A stretch of DNA of 33,588 nt from an uncultured Lachnospiraceae bacterium (lineage in GTDB: Bacteria; Bacillota; Clostridia; Lachnospirales; Lachnospiraceae). The notes under the pieces are model-generated. The model was not told the origin of the DNA and searched no databases. It saw only the letters and a list, made by a program, of their open reading frames with translations. The DNA is taken from NCBI GenBank assembly GCA_910586005.1, contig CAJUHG010000025.1, positions 1 to 33,588 of the forward strand, in the 5' to 3' direction. The translations under genes were made by a program, and so were the position numbers. Each line of letters opens with the position of its first letter. Position 1 is the first letter of the stretch. Shown here in pieces: positions 25,633-33,035 of this stretch.

Positions 25633-26331
25633 CTATGTATTTCGGTACCATTCTGTATACACTCTATTTAAAGTAAAAGACATAATTGCAAGAATATTTG
25701 CTCGTATGGTACTCTCTGGCCAAGTAGCATAAATCTCACTAGAAGCCACATTTTTTATATAATCTTTATACCTTACATAATAATCTCCTGCTGTAGAATC
25801 TCCTGGTGTTCCATCGTGTACAATTACATATTCTGGAACTACCACCCGACTTAAAACAATTTCCCCACTCTCATCCACAGGTTTTATTTCTGCTTCTGCA
25901 ATTTTAGGTGGAAAATTTCCAAAAAGAGTATTTGCTGGAATCACAATATTTTTCATTTCCTCTGATACTTCTAAAGGTTCCATACGAACATTTTGTAAAG
26001 ACAACTCACCAGAAAAAACATCTACACCTTCAATACTAACTGGTCGATATCCCTCTGCTTCCACTTCTACTGTATATTCTGAATAAGGTTGTGTCAACTG
26101 TTCTGGCTCCATACTATATTCCAAAGGTGGGGCAGCTAGAGTTAGAATTTCTGACTGACCCTCTGCATTTGTAGAAAGCTGTTCTATCGTACTTTCTGGA
26201 TCTCCTGTATAAGAAATGGTAACTTTGGCATCTTCTACTGGAGTTAGCCCTATGGTAGAAGTTACTTGTATCTTCATGGTTCCATTATCTACATGATTTA
26301 CCTGAGCGGCACGTAATTGATGATTTTGCAT
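25633..26331 (-). CDS. Truncated SleC-like spore cortex-lytic protein (N-terminal part)
   Basis: These 232 residues match the N-terminal half of Clostridium SleC-type cortex-lytic proteins. A carboxypeptidase-regulatory-like beta domain comes first (GLTPVEDAKVTISYTG; YSEYTVEVEAEGYRPVSIEG), then VVVPEYVIVHDGTPGDSTAG. After that a SpoIID/LytB-like domain begins (YKDYIKNVASSEIYATWPES, TLNRVYTEWYR). Full-length relatives I recall continue from WYR for some 200 residues through the rest of this domain and a peptidoglycan-binding domain. Here a stop follows two codons later and no remnants of the rest follow before the gap promoter. I chose ATG 26331, with AGAGG 5 nt upstream, over 26361. It may be a dead gene or a stand-alone non-catalytic protein. 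Confidence 0.7.
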   Translation of the reverse strand: MQNHQLRAAQVNHVDNGTMKIQVTSTIGLTPVEDAKVTISYTGDPESTIEQLSTNAEGQSEILTLAAPPLEYSMEPEQLTQPYSEYTVEVEAEGYRPVSIEGVDVFSGELSLQNVRMEPLEVSEEMKNIVIPANTLFGNFPPKIAEAEIKPVDESGEIVLSRVVVPEYVIVHDGTPGDSTAGDYYVRYKDYIKNVASSEIYATWPESTIRANILAIMSFTLNRVYTEWYRNT

Positions 26332-26497
26332 AAATACCTCTAAAATACTACACTTATTCATATTCTATGCCAAAAGTTTAAAAATCGTACCTTTTTATAC
26401 TAATATTTAAACTTTTAGCCAATTACTTTTTCTCTAAATCTATAAAGTCCCTCATCAGATAAGAAGATAAAAACTTATTTAGAAGAACATAAATGCC

Positions 26498-26773
26498 CTA
26501 GCTTTGAGCATAAGGAATGTCAATCACATAACTAATCGCATCTATACTACACAAGATAGCATTATTTTCTATTTCATCCTCTATAAGTGCTCTTTCCTTA
26601 TCTATTTTATAAATCTTTGTGTCTTTACTAATATATTTCTCTTCCATTCTTAATTTCTTTACACACAAGACACCACTAATACAAATTGCCAATACAGCAA
26701 TTGCAAATACAATCATATTTCCTGTTTTTTTTGTATGATTTACACATGCAAATTCGTCTTGTTTTCTTTTCAT
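26498..26773 (-). CDS. Small single-pass membrane protein, function unknown
   Basis: The 91-residue product has a short cytoplasmic N terminus and one membrane helix (NMIVFAIAVLAICISGVLCV). A Lys/Glu-rich stretch (KKLRMEEKYISKDTKIYKID, then KERALIEDEIE) may form a short coiled coil. The topology and size recall DivIC/FtsB-type septum proteins, but their conserved C-terminal pattern is missing. I do not assign a name. AGGAGG lies 8 nt before the ATG, so it is probably translated. It is a separate small unit between ilvE and the SleC-like gene. Confidence 0.65.
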   Translation of the reverse strand: MKRKQDEFACVNHTKKTGNMIVFAIAVLAICISGVLCVKKLRMEEKYISKDTKIYKIDKERALIEDEIENNAILCSIDAISYVIDIPYAQS

Positions 26774-26774
26774 T

Positions 26775-26870
26775 TTTTTACCTCCTATGGTGGCTAACTA
26801 CACTACCTGTTTGTTTTTAAGACTTTTTAAAGTTATTTAGGTAGTTTTCGAATGTAGTGTAACATGATTC
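26775..26870 (-). promoter_or_regulatory. Leader with alternative stems before the small membrane protein
   Basis: Plus-strand CTACACTACCTG (about 26808) can pair either with AGGTAGT (about 26839) or with GTAGTGTA (about 26854). These partners exclude each other. No T-run is evident in the leader, so it might be an RNA switch or only an accidental repeat. Confidence 0.3.
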
Positions 26871-26927
26871 TGTGAAAAAATCTTTAACACCATCCGATTT
26901 CTTTATTAAGATTCTTAATAAAATCTT

Positions 26928-26973
26928 AATAAAAAGTCAACACTCCCACTACAAGTAGTGGGAGGTTGACTTT
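26928..26973 (-). terminator. Terminator after ilvE
   Basis: AAAGTCAAC, a bulged A and CTCCCACTA (26933-26951) pair with TAGTGGGAG and GTTGACTTT (26956-26973) over a 4-nt loop, giving 18 bp. The minus strand then runs TTTTTATT. It lies about 55 bp beyond the ilvE stop. Confidence 0.8.
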
Positions 26974-27027
26974 CACACCATTCAAAAAATCTCTATACCA
27001 GTAGTCCATAAAGAAATAATAGTTCTT

Positions 27028-28092
27028 CTATTTCACTTCTCTTGTCCATCCATATTTATCTTCTTTATTTCCCCATTGAATTCCAGTTAGATAATCATAC
27101 AATTTCTGTGTTAATTCTCCAATTTTAAAATCATTCACAATTACAGAATCGTCTTTATATATAAATTCCCCTACCGGAGAAATTACTGCTGCTGTTCCAG
27201 TACCAAAAGATTCTTCTAATGTACCATCATGTCCAGCTTTCATCAAATCATCTACAGACAAATGTGTTTCATTTACCTTGTAGCCCCAATCTTTTAAAAT
27301 ATGAATAATAGAATCTCTTGTTACACCTGGAAGCACAGTCCCCTCAATAGGAGCTGTATAGATTTCTCCATTAATTTTGAACATAATATTCATTGTTCCT
27401 ACTTCTTCTACATATTTTCTATTTACACCATCTAACCAAAGAACTTGTGTACATCCTTTTTCTTCTGCTCTTACCTGTCCTAAAATAGAAGCTGCATAAT
27501 TACCACCGCATTTTGTATTACCAGTTCCACCCTTAACTGCACGTACCAGTTCATCTTCTACCAAAATTTTTACTGGATTAATTCCCTCTGGATAATATGC
27601 CCCTACAGGACAACAGATTACCATAAATTTATAAGAAATTGCCATATGAACACCCAATGCGGCTTCTGTTGCAAACATAAATGGCCGAATATATAAAGAA
27701 GTACCTGGTTCAGAAGGAATCCAATCTCTTTCTACTTTTACTAATTCTTCAATTGCTTCTATAAACATATCCTCTGGAAATTCAGGCATACACAAACGTT
27801 CATTTGAAGTTATCATACGTTTTGCATTCATTTCAGGACGAAATAACAAAATTCTATCATCTGTGGTACGATATGCCTTCAAACCTTCAAAAGTCTCCTG
27901 AGCATAATGTAGAGTTACACAAGATGGATTAATAGACACTGGTCCATATGGTTCAATTCTTGCATCGTGCCAACCCTCTTCTTTATCCCAATCCATCACA
28001 AACATATAATCTGTCATATATTTTCCAAATCCCAAATTTTTTTGATCTGGTTTTTCCTTTAAAACTTCTCTTTCTACAAATTTAATCTCCAT
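27028..28092 (-). CDS. ilvE: Branched-chain amino acid aminotransferase (class IV, type II)
   Basis: The 354-residue PLP enzyme catalyses the last step of valine, leucine and isoleucine synthesis. The PLP-Lys motif lies in GTGNTKCGGNYAASI and the phosphate/substrate loops are EVGTMNIMF, TVLPGVTRDSII and ESFGTGTAAVISPVGE. SLYIRPFMFATEAALGVH is typical of the longer BCAT type II. The start at ATG 28092 has GGAGG 6 nt upstream; the frame extends 34 codons further upstream through the promoter and is not coding there. It is monocistronic between its promoter and terminator. Confidence 0.95.
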   Translation of the reverse strand: MEIKFVEREVLKEKPDQKNLGFGKYMTDYMFVMDWDKEEGWHDARIEPYGPVSINPSCVTLHYAQETFEGLKAYRTTDDRILLFRPEMNAKRMITSNERLCMPEFPEDMFIEAIEELVKVERDWIPSEPGTSLYIRPFMFATEAALGVHMAISYKFMVICCPVGAYYPEGINPVKILVEDELVRAVKGGTGNTKCGGNYAASILGQVRAEEKGCTQVLWLDGVNRKYVEEVGTMNIMFKINGEIYTAPIEGTVLPGVTRDSIIHILKDWGYKVNETHLSVDDLMKAGHDGTLEESFGTGTAAVISPVGEFIYKDDSVIVNDFKIGELTQKLYDYLTGIQWGNKEDKYGWTREVK

Positions 28093-28165
28093 AACGACTC
28101 CTCCATCTTGTTTGTTTTCCCATTTTTCATTGGGATATTTGTCTTTTCTGATATATTTTTTTACA

Positions 28166-28194
28166 ATTATTATACTTTTTTCTGTAACTGTCAA
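28166..28194 (-). promoter_or_regulatory. Sigma-A promoter of ilvE
   Basis: Minus-strand TTGACA (28189-28194) and AATAAT (28166-28171) with a 17-bp spacer; TATAAT overlaps at 28169-28174. The start of transcription would be near 28160, leaving a leader of about 65 nt. Confidence 0.7.
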
Positions 28195-28333
28195 GATTAT
28201 TCTTATGGCTTATATTTTTCATAATCTTAGTTTATATTAGTACACTTTATAATAACTTTTCTGCATATCCAATTTACTATAAAATGATGTATACTCAAAA
28301 TGTCATTTAATATTTTAGTAAAGGAGCGTTATT

Positions 28334-28849
28334 ATGCATCAATTTCAACCTTATCCCATGAATTTATTAGAATTTAATCCTTTTACCAAACTTGCAGATG
28401 AATGGATGCTAATTACAGCTGGTAATCAAGAAAAAGTAAATGGTATGACTGCAAGCTGGGGAGGCGTAGGAGTTCTATGGGGACAAAAAGTGGCTTTTAT
28501 TTTTGTTCGCGAAAACAGATACACAAAAGAATTTATTGATAATGGAAATTATTTTTCTTGTAGCTTTTTTGATAAAAAGTATAAAAATGACTTGAAATAT
28601 TTTGGCATTGTATCTGGTAGACAAGAAGATAAATTCAAAACCTCTGGTCTAAACATAAATTACAAAGATAATATCCCTTATGTAGATGAAGGAAATTTTA
28701 TATTGCTTTGTAAGAAAATGGCAGCTGTACCAATTACAGAAGCACATTTTTTTAATCCAGAAATCAAAGAAAAATGGTATTCTGGCAAAGAGGAAAATAA
28801 TATGCATACCATGTATGTTGGTGAAATTGTTGAAATTCTTGCAAGATAA
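28334..28849 (+). CDS. Flavin reductase-like FMN-binding protein
   Basis: The 171-residue protein resembles the flavin reductase/HpaC-like split-barrel fold of Clostridia. NGMTASWGGVGVLWGQKVAF is the FMN-binding strand-loop, and FIFVRENRYTKEFIDNGNYF plus SGRQEDKFKTSGL continue the family pattern. It may use FMN for electron transfer; the partner is unknown. AAAGGAGCG precedes the ATG. It is divergent from ilvE and followed by a terminator. The last codons (EIVEILAR) and the stop are duplicated just after the gene. Confidence 0.85.
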   Translation: MHQFQPYPMNLLEFNPFTKLADEWMLITAGNQEKVNGMTASWGGVGVLWGQKVAFIFVRENRYTKEFIDNGNYFSCSFFDKKYKNDLKYFGIVSGRQEDKFKTSGLNINYKDNIPYVDEGNFILLCKKMAAVPITEAHFFNPEIKEKWYSGKEENNMHTMYVGEIVEILAR

Positions 28850-28891
28850 TATGCATATTGATGAAATTGTTGAAATCCTTGCAAGATAATT
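28801..28891 (+). repeat. Tandem duplication of the 3' end of the flavoprotein gene
   Basis: AATATGCATACC...TGCAAGATAAT (about 28799-28851) recurs at about 28849-28891 as AATATGCATATTGATG...TGCAAGATAAT, 9 bp shorter. The second copy lies after the first stop codon and would read MHIDEIVEILAR in another frame. Confidence 0.85.
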
Positions 28892-28935
28892 TGTATGTTT
28901 GCTTCTATCTTACTTAATTTAATATTACATTTCTT

Positions 28936-28998
28936 TATTTAGGGGCTGTTGTTTCTTCTTTTGGACAATACCCCTAAATATTAGTTTTTTCTTTTTTA
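28936..28998 (+). terminator. Terminator of the flavoprotein gene
   Basis: TATTTAGGGG (28936-28945) pairs with CCCCTAAATA (28971-28980). TGTTG/CAATA extends the stem, and AGTTTTTTCTTTTTTATTTTT follows on the plus strand. The rest of the stretch up to 29083 is AT-rich without a gene. Confidence 0.75.
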
Positions 28999-29083
28999 TT
29001 TTTCACTTTACAAAATAAAAATAATAGAAAAAAATAGATAATAACTCATATTTTTTCTTTTCTCTTTTAGATTTAAGAAACTC

Positions 29084-29125
29084 TTGACTTGACTTTACTA
29101 TACTAACTTGTTAGTATAGTAAAGT
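29084..29125 (+). promoter_or_regulatory. Promoter with overlapping perfect 16-bp inverted repeat (operator)
   Basis: ACTTTACTATACTAAC (29092-29107) and GTTAGTATAGTAAAGT (29110-29125) form a perfect 16-bp dyad separated by TT. Two overlapping -35 candidates TTGACT lie at 29084 and 29089. The second pairs with TAGTAT at 29112-29117 at 17-bp spacing, placing the -10 inside the dyad. A repressor dimer is the likely reader. The palindrome lacks a T-run, so a terminator is unlikely. The regulator is not encoded in the window, as far as I can tell. Confidence 0.65.
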
Positions 29126-29186
29126 AACAATTTGTCTTAATAAAATTTCCACTATAATTACAGTGGGGAATGGAAGGAAACTAATT

Positions 29187-30002
29187 ATGAAAAAGATACT
29201 TGTACTTATGATGACTCTACTTATGGTATTGTCAATTTCTGCTTGTGGTAATTCTGGAAAAGCAGAAAAAACCTCTGGTGACGCTTCCAAAAAAGAAAGC
29301 GATACTGATTATGTAAAAGGCAAAGGAAAATTAGTGATAGGCATTACTGATTATGCACCAATGGATTATCTAGATACAGATGGTGATTGGATTGGTTTTG
29401 ATGCAGATATGGCCAAAGCTTTTGCCAAAAGTCTTGGGGTAGAAGCAGAATTTATAGAAATTGACTGGGATAATAAAATTATGGAATTAGATGGAAAAAC
29501 CATTGACTGTGTATGGAACGGTATGACTCTTACAGATGAAGTAACAAGTTCTATGGCTTGCTCTAATGCTTATTGTAAAAATGCTCAGATTGTAATTGTT
29601 CCCGCTGACAAAGCGGACCAATATCAAACAAAAGATAATTTATCTGATTTATCTTTTGCTGTAGAAGCTGGAAGTGCTGGTGAAAAAGAAGTAAGTAATT
29701 TAGATTTAAAGTATACTTCTGTAAAGACTCAAGCAGATGCTTTGATGGAAGTTGCCGCTGGTACTTCTGATGCTGCTGTAATTGACTCTTTAATGGCCGC
29801 TGCTATGGTAGGTAAAGGTACAAGCTATGCAAATTTAACTTATACAGTTGAGTTAAATAGTGAAGAATATGGGGTTGGGTTCCGCAAGGGTTCTGATCTT
29901 GTCAATGCATTAAACGACTTCTTCGCTTCAAGTTATGCAGATGGAAGTATGCAAAGCTGTGCAGAAACTTATGGTGTTCAAGCTGCTATTATTAATCAAT
30001 AA
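29187..30002 (+). CDS. Polar amino-acid ABC transporter substrate-binding lipoprotein
   Basis: The 271-residue lipoprotein has a lipobox (LSISACGNSG, Cys about 20) and a family 3 solute-binding fold. Visible parts are GKLVIGITDYAPMDYLDTDG, GFDADMAKAFAKSLGVEAEF, DCVWNGMTLTDEV and the C-terminal EYGVGFRKGSDLVNALNDF. Family 3 proteins bind polar amino acids such as glutamine, histidine, arginine or cystine; the ligand cannot be fixed from sequence alone. I start at ATG 29187, with GGAAGGAAA about 6 nt before it; a GTG at 29163 is less likely. It heads a three-gene import operon behind a palindromic operator. Confidence 0.92.
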   Translation: MKKILVLMMTLLMVLSISACGNSGKAEKTSGDASKKESDTDYVKGKGKLVIGITDYAPMDYLDTDGDWIGFDADMAKAFAKSLGVEAEFIEIDWDNKIMELDGKTIDCVWNGMTLTDEVTSSMACSNAYCKNAQIVIVPADKADQYQTKDNLSDLSFAVEAGSAGEKEVSNLDLKYTSVKTQADALMEVAAGTSDAAVIDSLMAAAMVGKGTSYANLTYTVELNSEEYGVGFRKGSDLVNALNDFFASSYADGSMQSCAETYGVQAAIINQ

Positions 30003-30052
30003 TATAATAATAGCAATAAGCTAACGATTATTTTGAGAAAGCAGGAATACTC

Positions 30053-30739
30053 ATGGAACAGATTCTAGAACAACTTCCCATTGTCTTAAAGTCCCTGAAC
30101 ATCGGCTTTTTACAGACTTTGAAACTATTCTTTGTAACATTAATTGGTGCTTTCCCTTTGGGACTTATTATTGCATTTGGCTCTATGTCCCACTTTAAGC
30201 CCTTAAGTTATTTTAGTAAAATCCTTGTCTGGGTTATCAGGGGAACTCCCCTGATGATTCAGCTTTTAATTATTTATTATTTTCCAGGCTTAGTATTACA
30301 TAATCCAATTTGGGGTGGTGGAGAAACTGGTCGTTTTTGTGCTGCTTCTGTATCTTTCATTTTGAACTATGCATGTTATTTTTCTGAAATCTATCGTGGT
30401 GGTATTCAAGGTGTACCAATTGGACAAGAAGAGGCTGGTCTCGTGTTGGGCATGACAAAAGGACAAATATTTTTTAAAATTACATTACTTCAAATGATAA
30501 AACGCATTGTTCCTCCTATGTCCAATGAAATCATTACACTTGTAAAAGATACTTCTCTTGCCCGCATTATTGCTCTACAAGAAATCATATGGGCAGGACA
30601 GGCATTTATGAAAGGCTCTCAAGGAATCTCAGGTGCTATCTGGCCATTATTTTTTACAGCTATCTATTATCTAATTTGTAATGGTATTCTAACTTTATTC
30701 CTTGGATGGCTAGAGAAAAAACTAGATTATTTTAAGTAA
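30053..30739 (+). CDS. Polar amino-acid ABC transporter permease (HisM/GlnP-like)
   Basis: The 228-residue protein has about five membrane helices, starting with FLQTLKLFFVTLIGAFPLGL. The cytoplasmic EAA loop (GGIQGVPIGQEEAGLVLGM), which docks on the ATPase, is intact. ILVWVIRGTPLMIQLLIIYY is the family-typical stretch with RGTPL. It begins 50 bp after the substrate-binding gene and ends 14 bp before the ATPase gene, so the three are co-transcribed. A single permease usually forms a homodimer in this class. Confidence 0.93.
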   Translation: MEQILEQLPIVLKSLNIGFLQTLKLFFVTLIGAFPLGLIIAFGSMSHFKPLSYFSKILVWVIRGTPLMIQLLIIYYFPGLVLHNPIWGGGETGRFCAASVSFILNYACYFSEIYRGGIQGVPIGQEEAGLVLGMTKGQIFFKITLLQMIKRIVPPMSNEIITLVKDTSLARIIALQEIIWAGQAFMKGSQGISGAIWPLFFTAIYYLICNGILTLFLGWLEKKLDYFK

Positions 30740-30753
30740 AGGAGAAGTATATT

Positions 30754-31539
30754 ATGCCTATTTTAGAGGTAGAACATATTAGAAAATATTTTGGTCATAC
30801 CGAAGTACTAAAAGATATTAGCTTTTCGCTGGAACAAGGGCAAGTGGTCTCTATTATTGGTTCTTCTGGTAGTGGAAAAACGACACTTCTACGTTGCCTA
30901 AATTTTCTAGAACATCCTGATAAAGGTATTATTCGTGTAAATGGTGAAACTTTGTTTGACTCAGACCAACAAACAACACAACAAGAATCAGAAATTAGAA
31001 AGAAACGTCTTCACTTTGGTCTCGTTTTTCAATCTTTCAATCTGTTTCCACAATATACAGCTTTAGAAAATGTTAAATTGGCAAAAGAACTTCTTGCAAA
31101 AGAGCGACCAGATTATAAAGCTAACAAGAAAAAAATTCATACAGAAATTGAAGAACAAGCAAAACTCTTACTAAATCAAATGGGATTAAGTGACCGCATG
31201 TCTAATTATCCACATCAGCTTTCTGGTGGTCAATGCCAACGGGTAGCAATTGCACGTGCTCTTGCACTTCAGCCTGATATTCTGTGTTTTGATGAACCCA
31301 CCTCTGCCTTAGACCCTGAATTAACAGGAGAAGTACTCAAAGTTATGAAAGAGTTAGCAGAACAAAATACCACTATGATTATTGTTACACATGAAATGGC
31401 ATTTGCAAGGGATGTGGCAAATCATGTGATTTTTATGGATGATGGACATATTTTAGAACAGGGAGCTCCCATAGAAGTATTTGAACATCCAAAAGAAGAA
31501 CGAACCAAACAATTTTTATCACGCTTTACACAAAGATAA
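30754..31539 (+). CDS. Polar amino-acid ABC transporter ATP-binding protein (GlnQ-like)
   Basis: The 261-residue ATPase has Walker A IIGSSGSGKTTLLRCLN, Q-loop LVFQSFNLFPQYTALENV, signature LSGGQCQRVAIARAL, Walker B ILCFDEPTSALDPELTGEV and H-loop IIVTHEMAFARDVA. These are diagnostic of the polar amino-acid uptake group (GlnQ/HisP). A segment of about 20 extra residues (Asp/Gln-rich, residues about 64-78) is unremarkable for clostridial members. AAAGGAGAAGTATATT precedes the ATG. It closes the operon before a strong terminator. Confidence 0.95.
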   Translation: MPILEVEHIRKYFGHTEVLKDISFSLEQGQVVSIIGSSGSGKTTLLRCLNFLEHPDKGIIRVNGETLFDSDQQTTQQESEIRKKRLHFGLVFQSFNLFPQYTALENVKLAKELLAKERPDYKANKKKIHTEIEEQAKLLLNQMGLSDRMSNYPHQLSGGQCQRVAIARALALQPDILCFDEPTSALDPELTGEVLKVMKELAEQNTTMIIVTHEMAFARDVANHVIFMDDGHILEQGAPIEVFEHPKEERTKQFLSRFTQR

Positions 31540-31632
31540 ATTTCACTATCTTTCACACATTTGGTTAAAAATAATAAAAAACTTCTTATTACTAGAGCGC
31601 TAAAATCCTAATTCTTGGGAATTGACTCTAAG

Positions 31633-31685
31633 AAAGCCATAATAGAAACTTTTTATAAAAAATTTCTATTATGGCTTTTTTCTTT
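31633..31685 (+). terminator. Strong terminator of the amino-acid ABC operon
   Basis: AAAGCCATAATAGAAA (31633-31648) and TTTCTATTATGGCTTT (31663-31678) form a perfect 16-bp stem with a 14-nt loop, followed by TTTTCTTTC. It is about 95 bp beyond the ATPase stop. Confidence 0.9.
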
Positions 31686-31760
31686 CATAGGAAAGACCTT
31701 GTTACTGCAAAGTGCGAAAGTGTATGTCTTTTCTATGAAAGAAAAACAGGATACGCACTC
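31671..31760 (+). repeat. Interspersed short repeat, copy C (weak)
   Basis: From ATGGCT, which is part of the terminator's 3' arm, the sequence resembles the starts of copies A and B (GCT, then TTTTTCTTTCAT). It also has CTTTCATAGGAAAGA...TCTTTTCTATGAAAG as an inverted repeat (31682-31741). The frame reads AFFFHRKDLV...FYERKTGYALA and lacks a ribosome site. The similarity is looser than between A and B. Confidence 0.3.
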
Positions 31761-31802
31761 GCACAAGAGGAACTTTGTTCTTCTATAAATAATGTGAACT
31801 AC

Positions 31803-31914
31803 CCATTGTCTAAAGCCAATGGGCTTCCTGCTTCATCGACCTCGTATACCCACAGGGCACATACCTACTATCTCCACAGGCGTTAATTCAGGCAGTCCCT
31901 GCCCTATTGTTTCT
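31803..31914 (-). ncRNA. Probable TnpB omegaRNA scaffold / right end
   Basis: After the tnpB stop the minus strand has a structured GC-richer segment (GGGCAGGGACTGCCTGAATT, CCTGTGGAG, GAGGTCGATGAAGCAGGAAG) ending in the right-end hairpin. This position and layout match the omegaRNA that TnpB uses as guide scaffold in IS605 elements. The guide would be the flanking sequence just beyond 31794, beginning ATTATTTATAG on the minus strand. Exact 5' end unknown; it may begin within tnpB. Confidence 0.6.
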
Positions 31915-33018
31915 CTATGCTATTTGTCTTAATCCTTCTGCTAATATATTTTTTGCCGCATTTATGTCTCTGTCATGCCCTACCCCACATTTTGCACATA
32001 TCCATCTCCTCACTGACAAATCTTTTATTTCTGCATTCTGATAACCACAGACCGAGCATAACTGGCTGCTGGCATAAAATGTATCTATCTTGATATATTT
32101 TCTTCCATTCCACTTTGCCTTATACTCTAACTGCCTTGTTAGCTCATACCATGACACATCACTTATAGATTTTGACAAAGGATGGTTTTTTACCATATTT
32201 TTTATCTGTAAGTTTTCTGAAACTATCACTTGGTTTTCGCTGATAATCTCATGGGAAACTTTATGCAGACCATCTTTTCTGGTATTTTTAATCTTTTCAT
32301 GACATAACGCCAATCTCTTTCTTTGTTTGCCATAATTGTTACTGCCTTTTTCCTTATGGGAAAGCTGTCTTTGCAGCCTTGCAAGCTTCTTTTCGTACTT
32401 ACTTATAATCTTTGGATTTTCACGCTTTTCTCCATCTGATGTAACGCACAAATCCTTTATGCCTAAATCCAATCCTATGTTTTTGTCTGTATGGGGTAAT
32501 TCTTCATGTTCTGTTTCCACAAGCACTGATACGTAATATTTTCCACTTGGAACCTGTGATAAAGTAGCAGACTTTATCTGTCCACTGAAATTTCTATGGA
32601 GCTTTGCTTTTACTTCTTTTAACTTAGGCAGTTTTATTTTTCCCTTCTCAAAATCTGCTGCTATATTCCCATTTGTAAAATTTGTCCTATATGATTTATG
32701 ACTGTCATGTTTGCTCTTAAACTTCGGATAACCTGCATGGTCTTTGAAAAATTTCTGATATGCCCAATCCATGTTATAAATCGCATTTGTCAAGGCAAAT
32801 TTATCGACTTCTTTTAACCATTCATATTCTTTTTTTAATTCCCTATTACAGTAATTATTACAGTCTGTTTTACTGATAGATTTCTTTTCATTTTCATAAG
32901 TTTTTTTGCGATATGCCAATGTCTGATTATAAACGAAACGGCAACAGCCGAATGTTTTTGCAATCTGTATTTTTTGTTCATTATTTGGATATATTCTATA
33001 TTTATACGCCTTTAACAT
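31915..33018 (-). CDS. tnpB: TnpB, RNA-guided endonuclease of IS200/IS605
   Basis: The 367-residue protein has the full TnpB layout: an N-terminal helix-turn-helix/wedge part (MLKAYKYRIYPNNEQ), and a RuvC-like nuclease with Asp about 184 (IGLDLGIKDL), Glu about 268 (VIVSENLQIKNM) and Asp about 351 (GHDRDINAAKNI). The zinc ribbon is CSVCGYQN...CAKCG (Cys about 321, 324, 341, 344). All catalytic and zinc residues are present and no frameshift is visible, so it could be active. TnpB uses omegaRNA to cut the donor site and favours retention of the element. It starts 18 bp beyond the tnpA stop on the minus strand. Confidence 0.95.
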   Translation of the reverse strand: MLKAYKYRIYPNNEQKIQIAKTFGCCRFVYNQTLAYRKKTYENEKKSISKTDCNNYCNRELKKEYEWLKEVDKFALTNAIYNMDWAYQKFFKDHAGYPKFKSKHDSHKSYRTNFTNGNIAADFEKGKIKLPKLKEVKAKLHRNFSGQIKSATLSQVPSGKYYVSVLVETEHEELPHTDKNIGLDLGIKDLCVTSDGEKRENPKIISKYEKKLARLQRQLSHKEKGSNNYGKQRKRLALCHEKIKNTRKDGLHKVSHEIISENQVIVSENLQIKNMVKNHPLSKSISDVSWYELTRQLEYKAKWNGRKYIKIDTFYASSQLCSVCGYQNAEIKDLSVRRWICAKCGVGHDRDINAAKNILAEGLRQIA

Positions 33019-33035
33019 TTACTGTCACCGCCTTT

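Noticed and set aside
26928..26973. Solo IS605 end-like hairpin (CTCCCACTA/TAGTGGGAG)
   Set aside because: The symmetrical flanks, T-run and position after ilvE fit a terminator better; no element body is attached.
31671..31886. 71-codon plus-strand ORF after the ABC operon
   Set aside because: Its ATG lies inside the terminator stem and the frame runs into the IS605 right end; not a gene.
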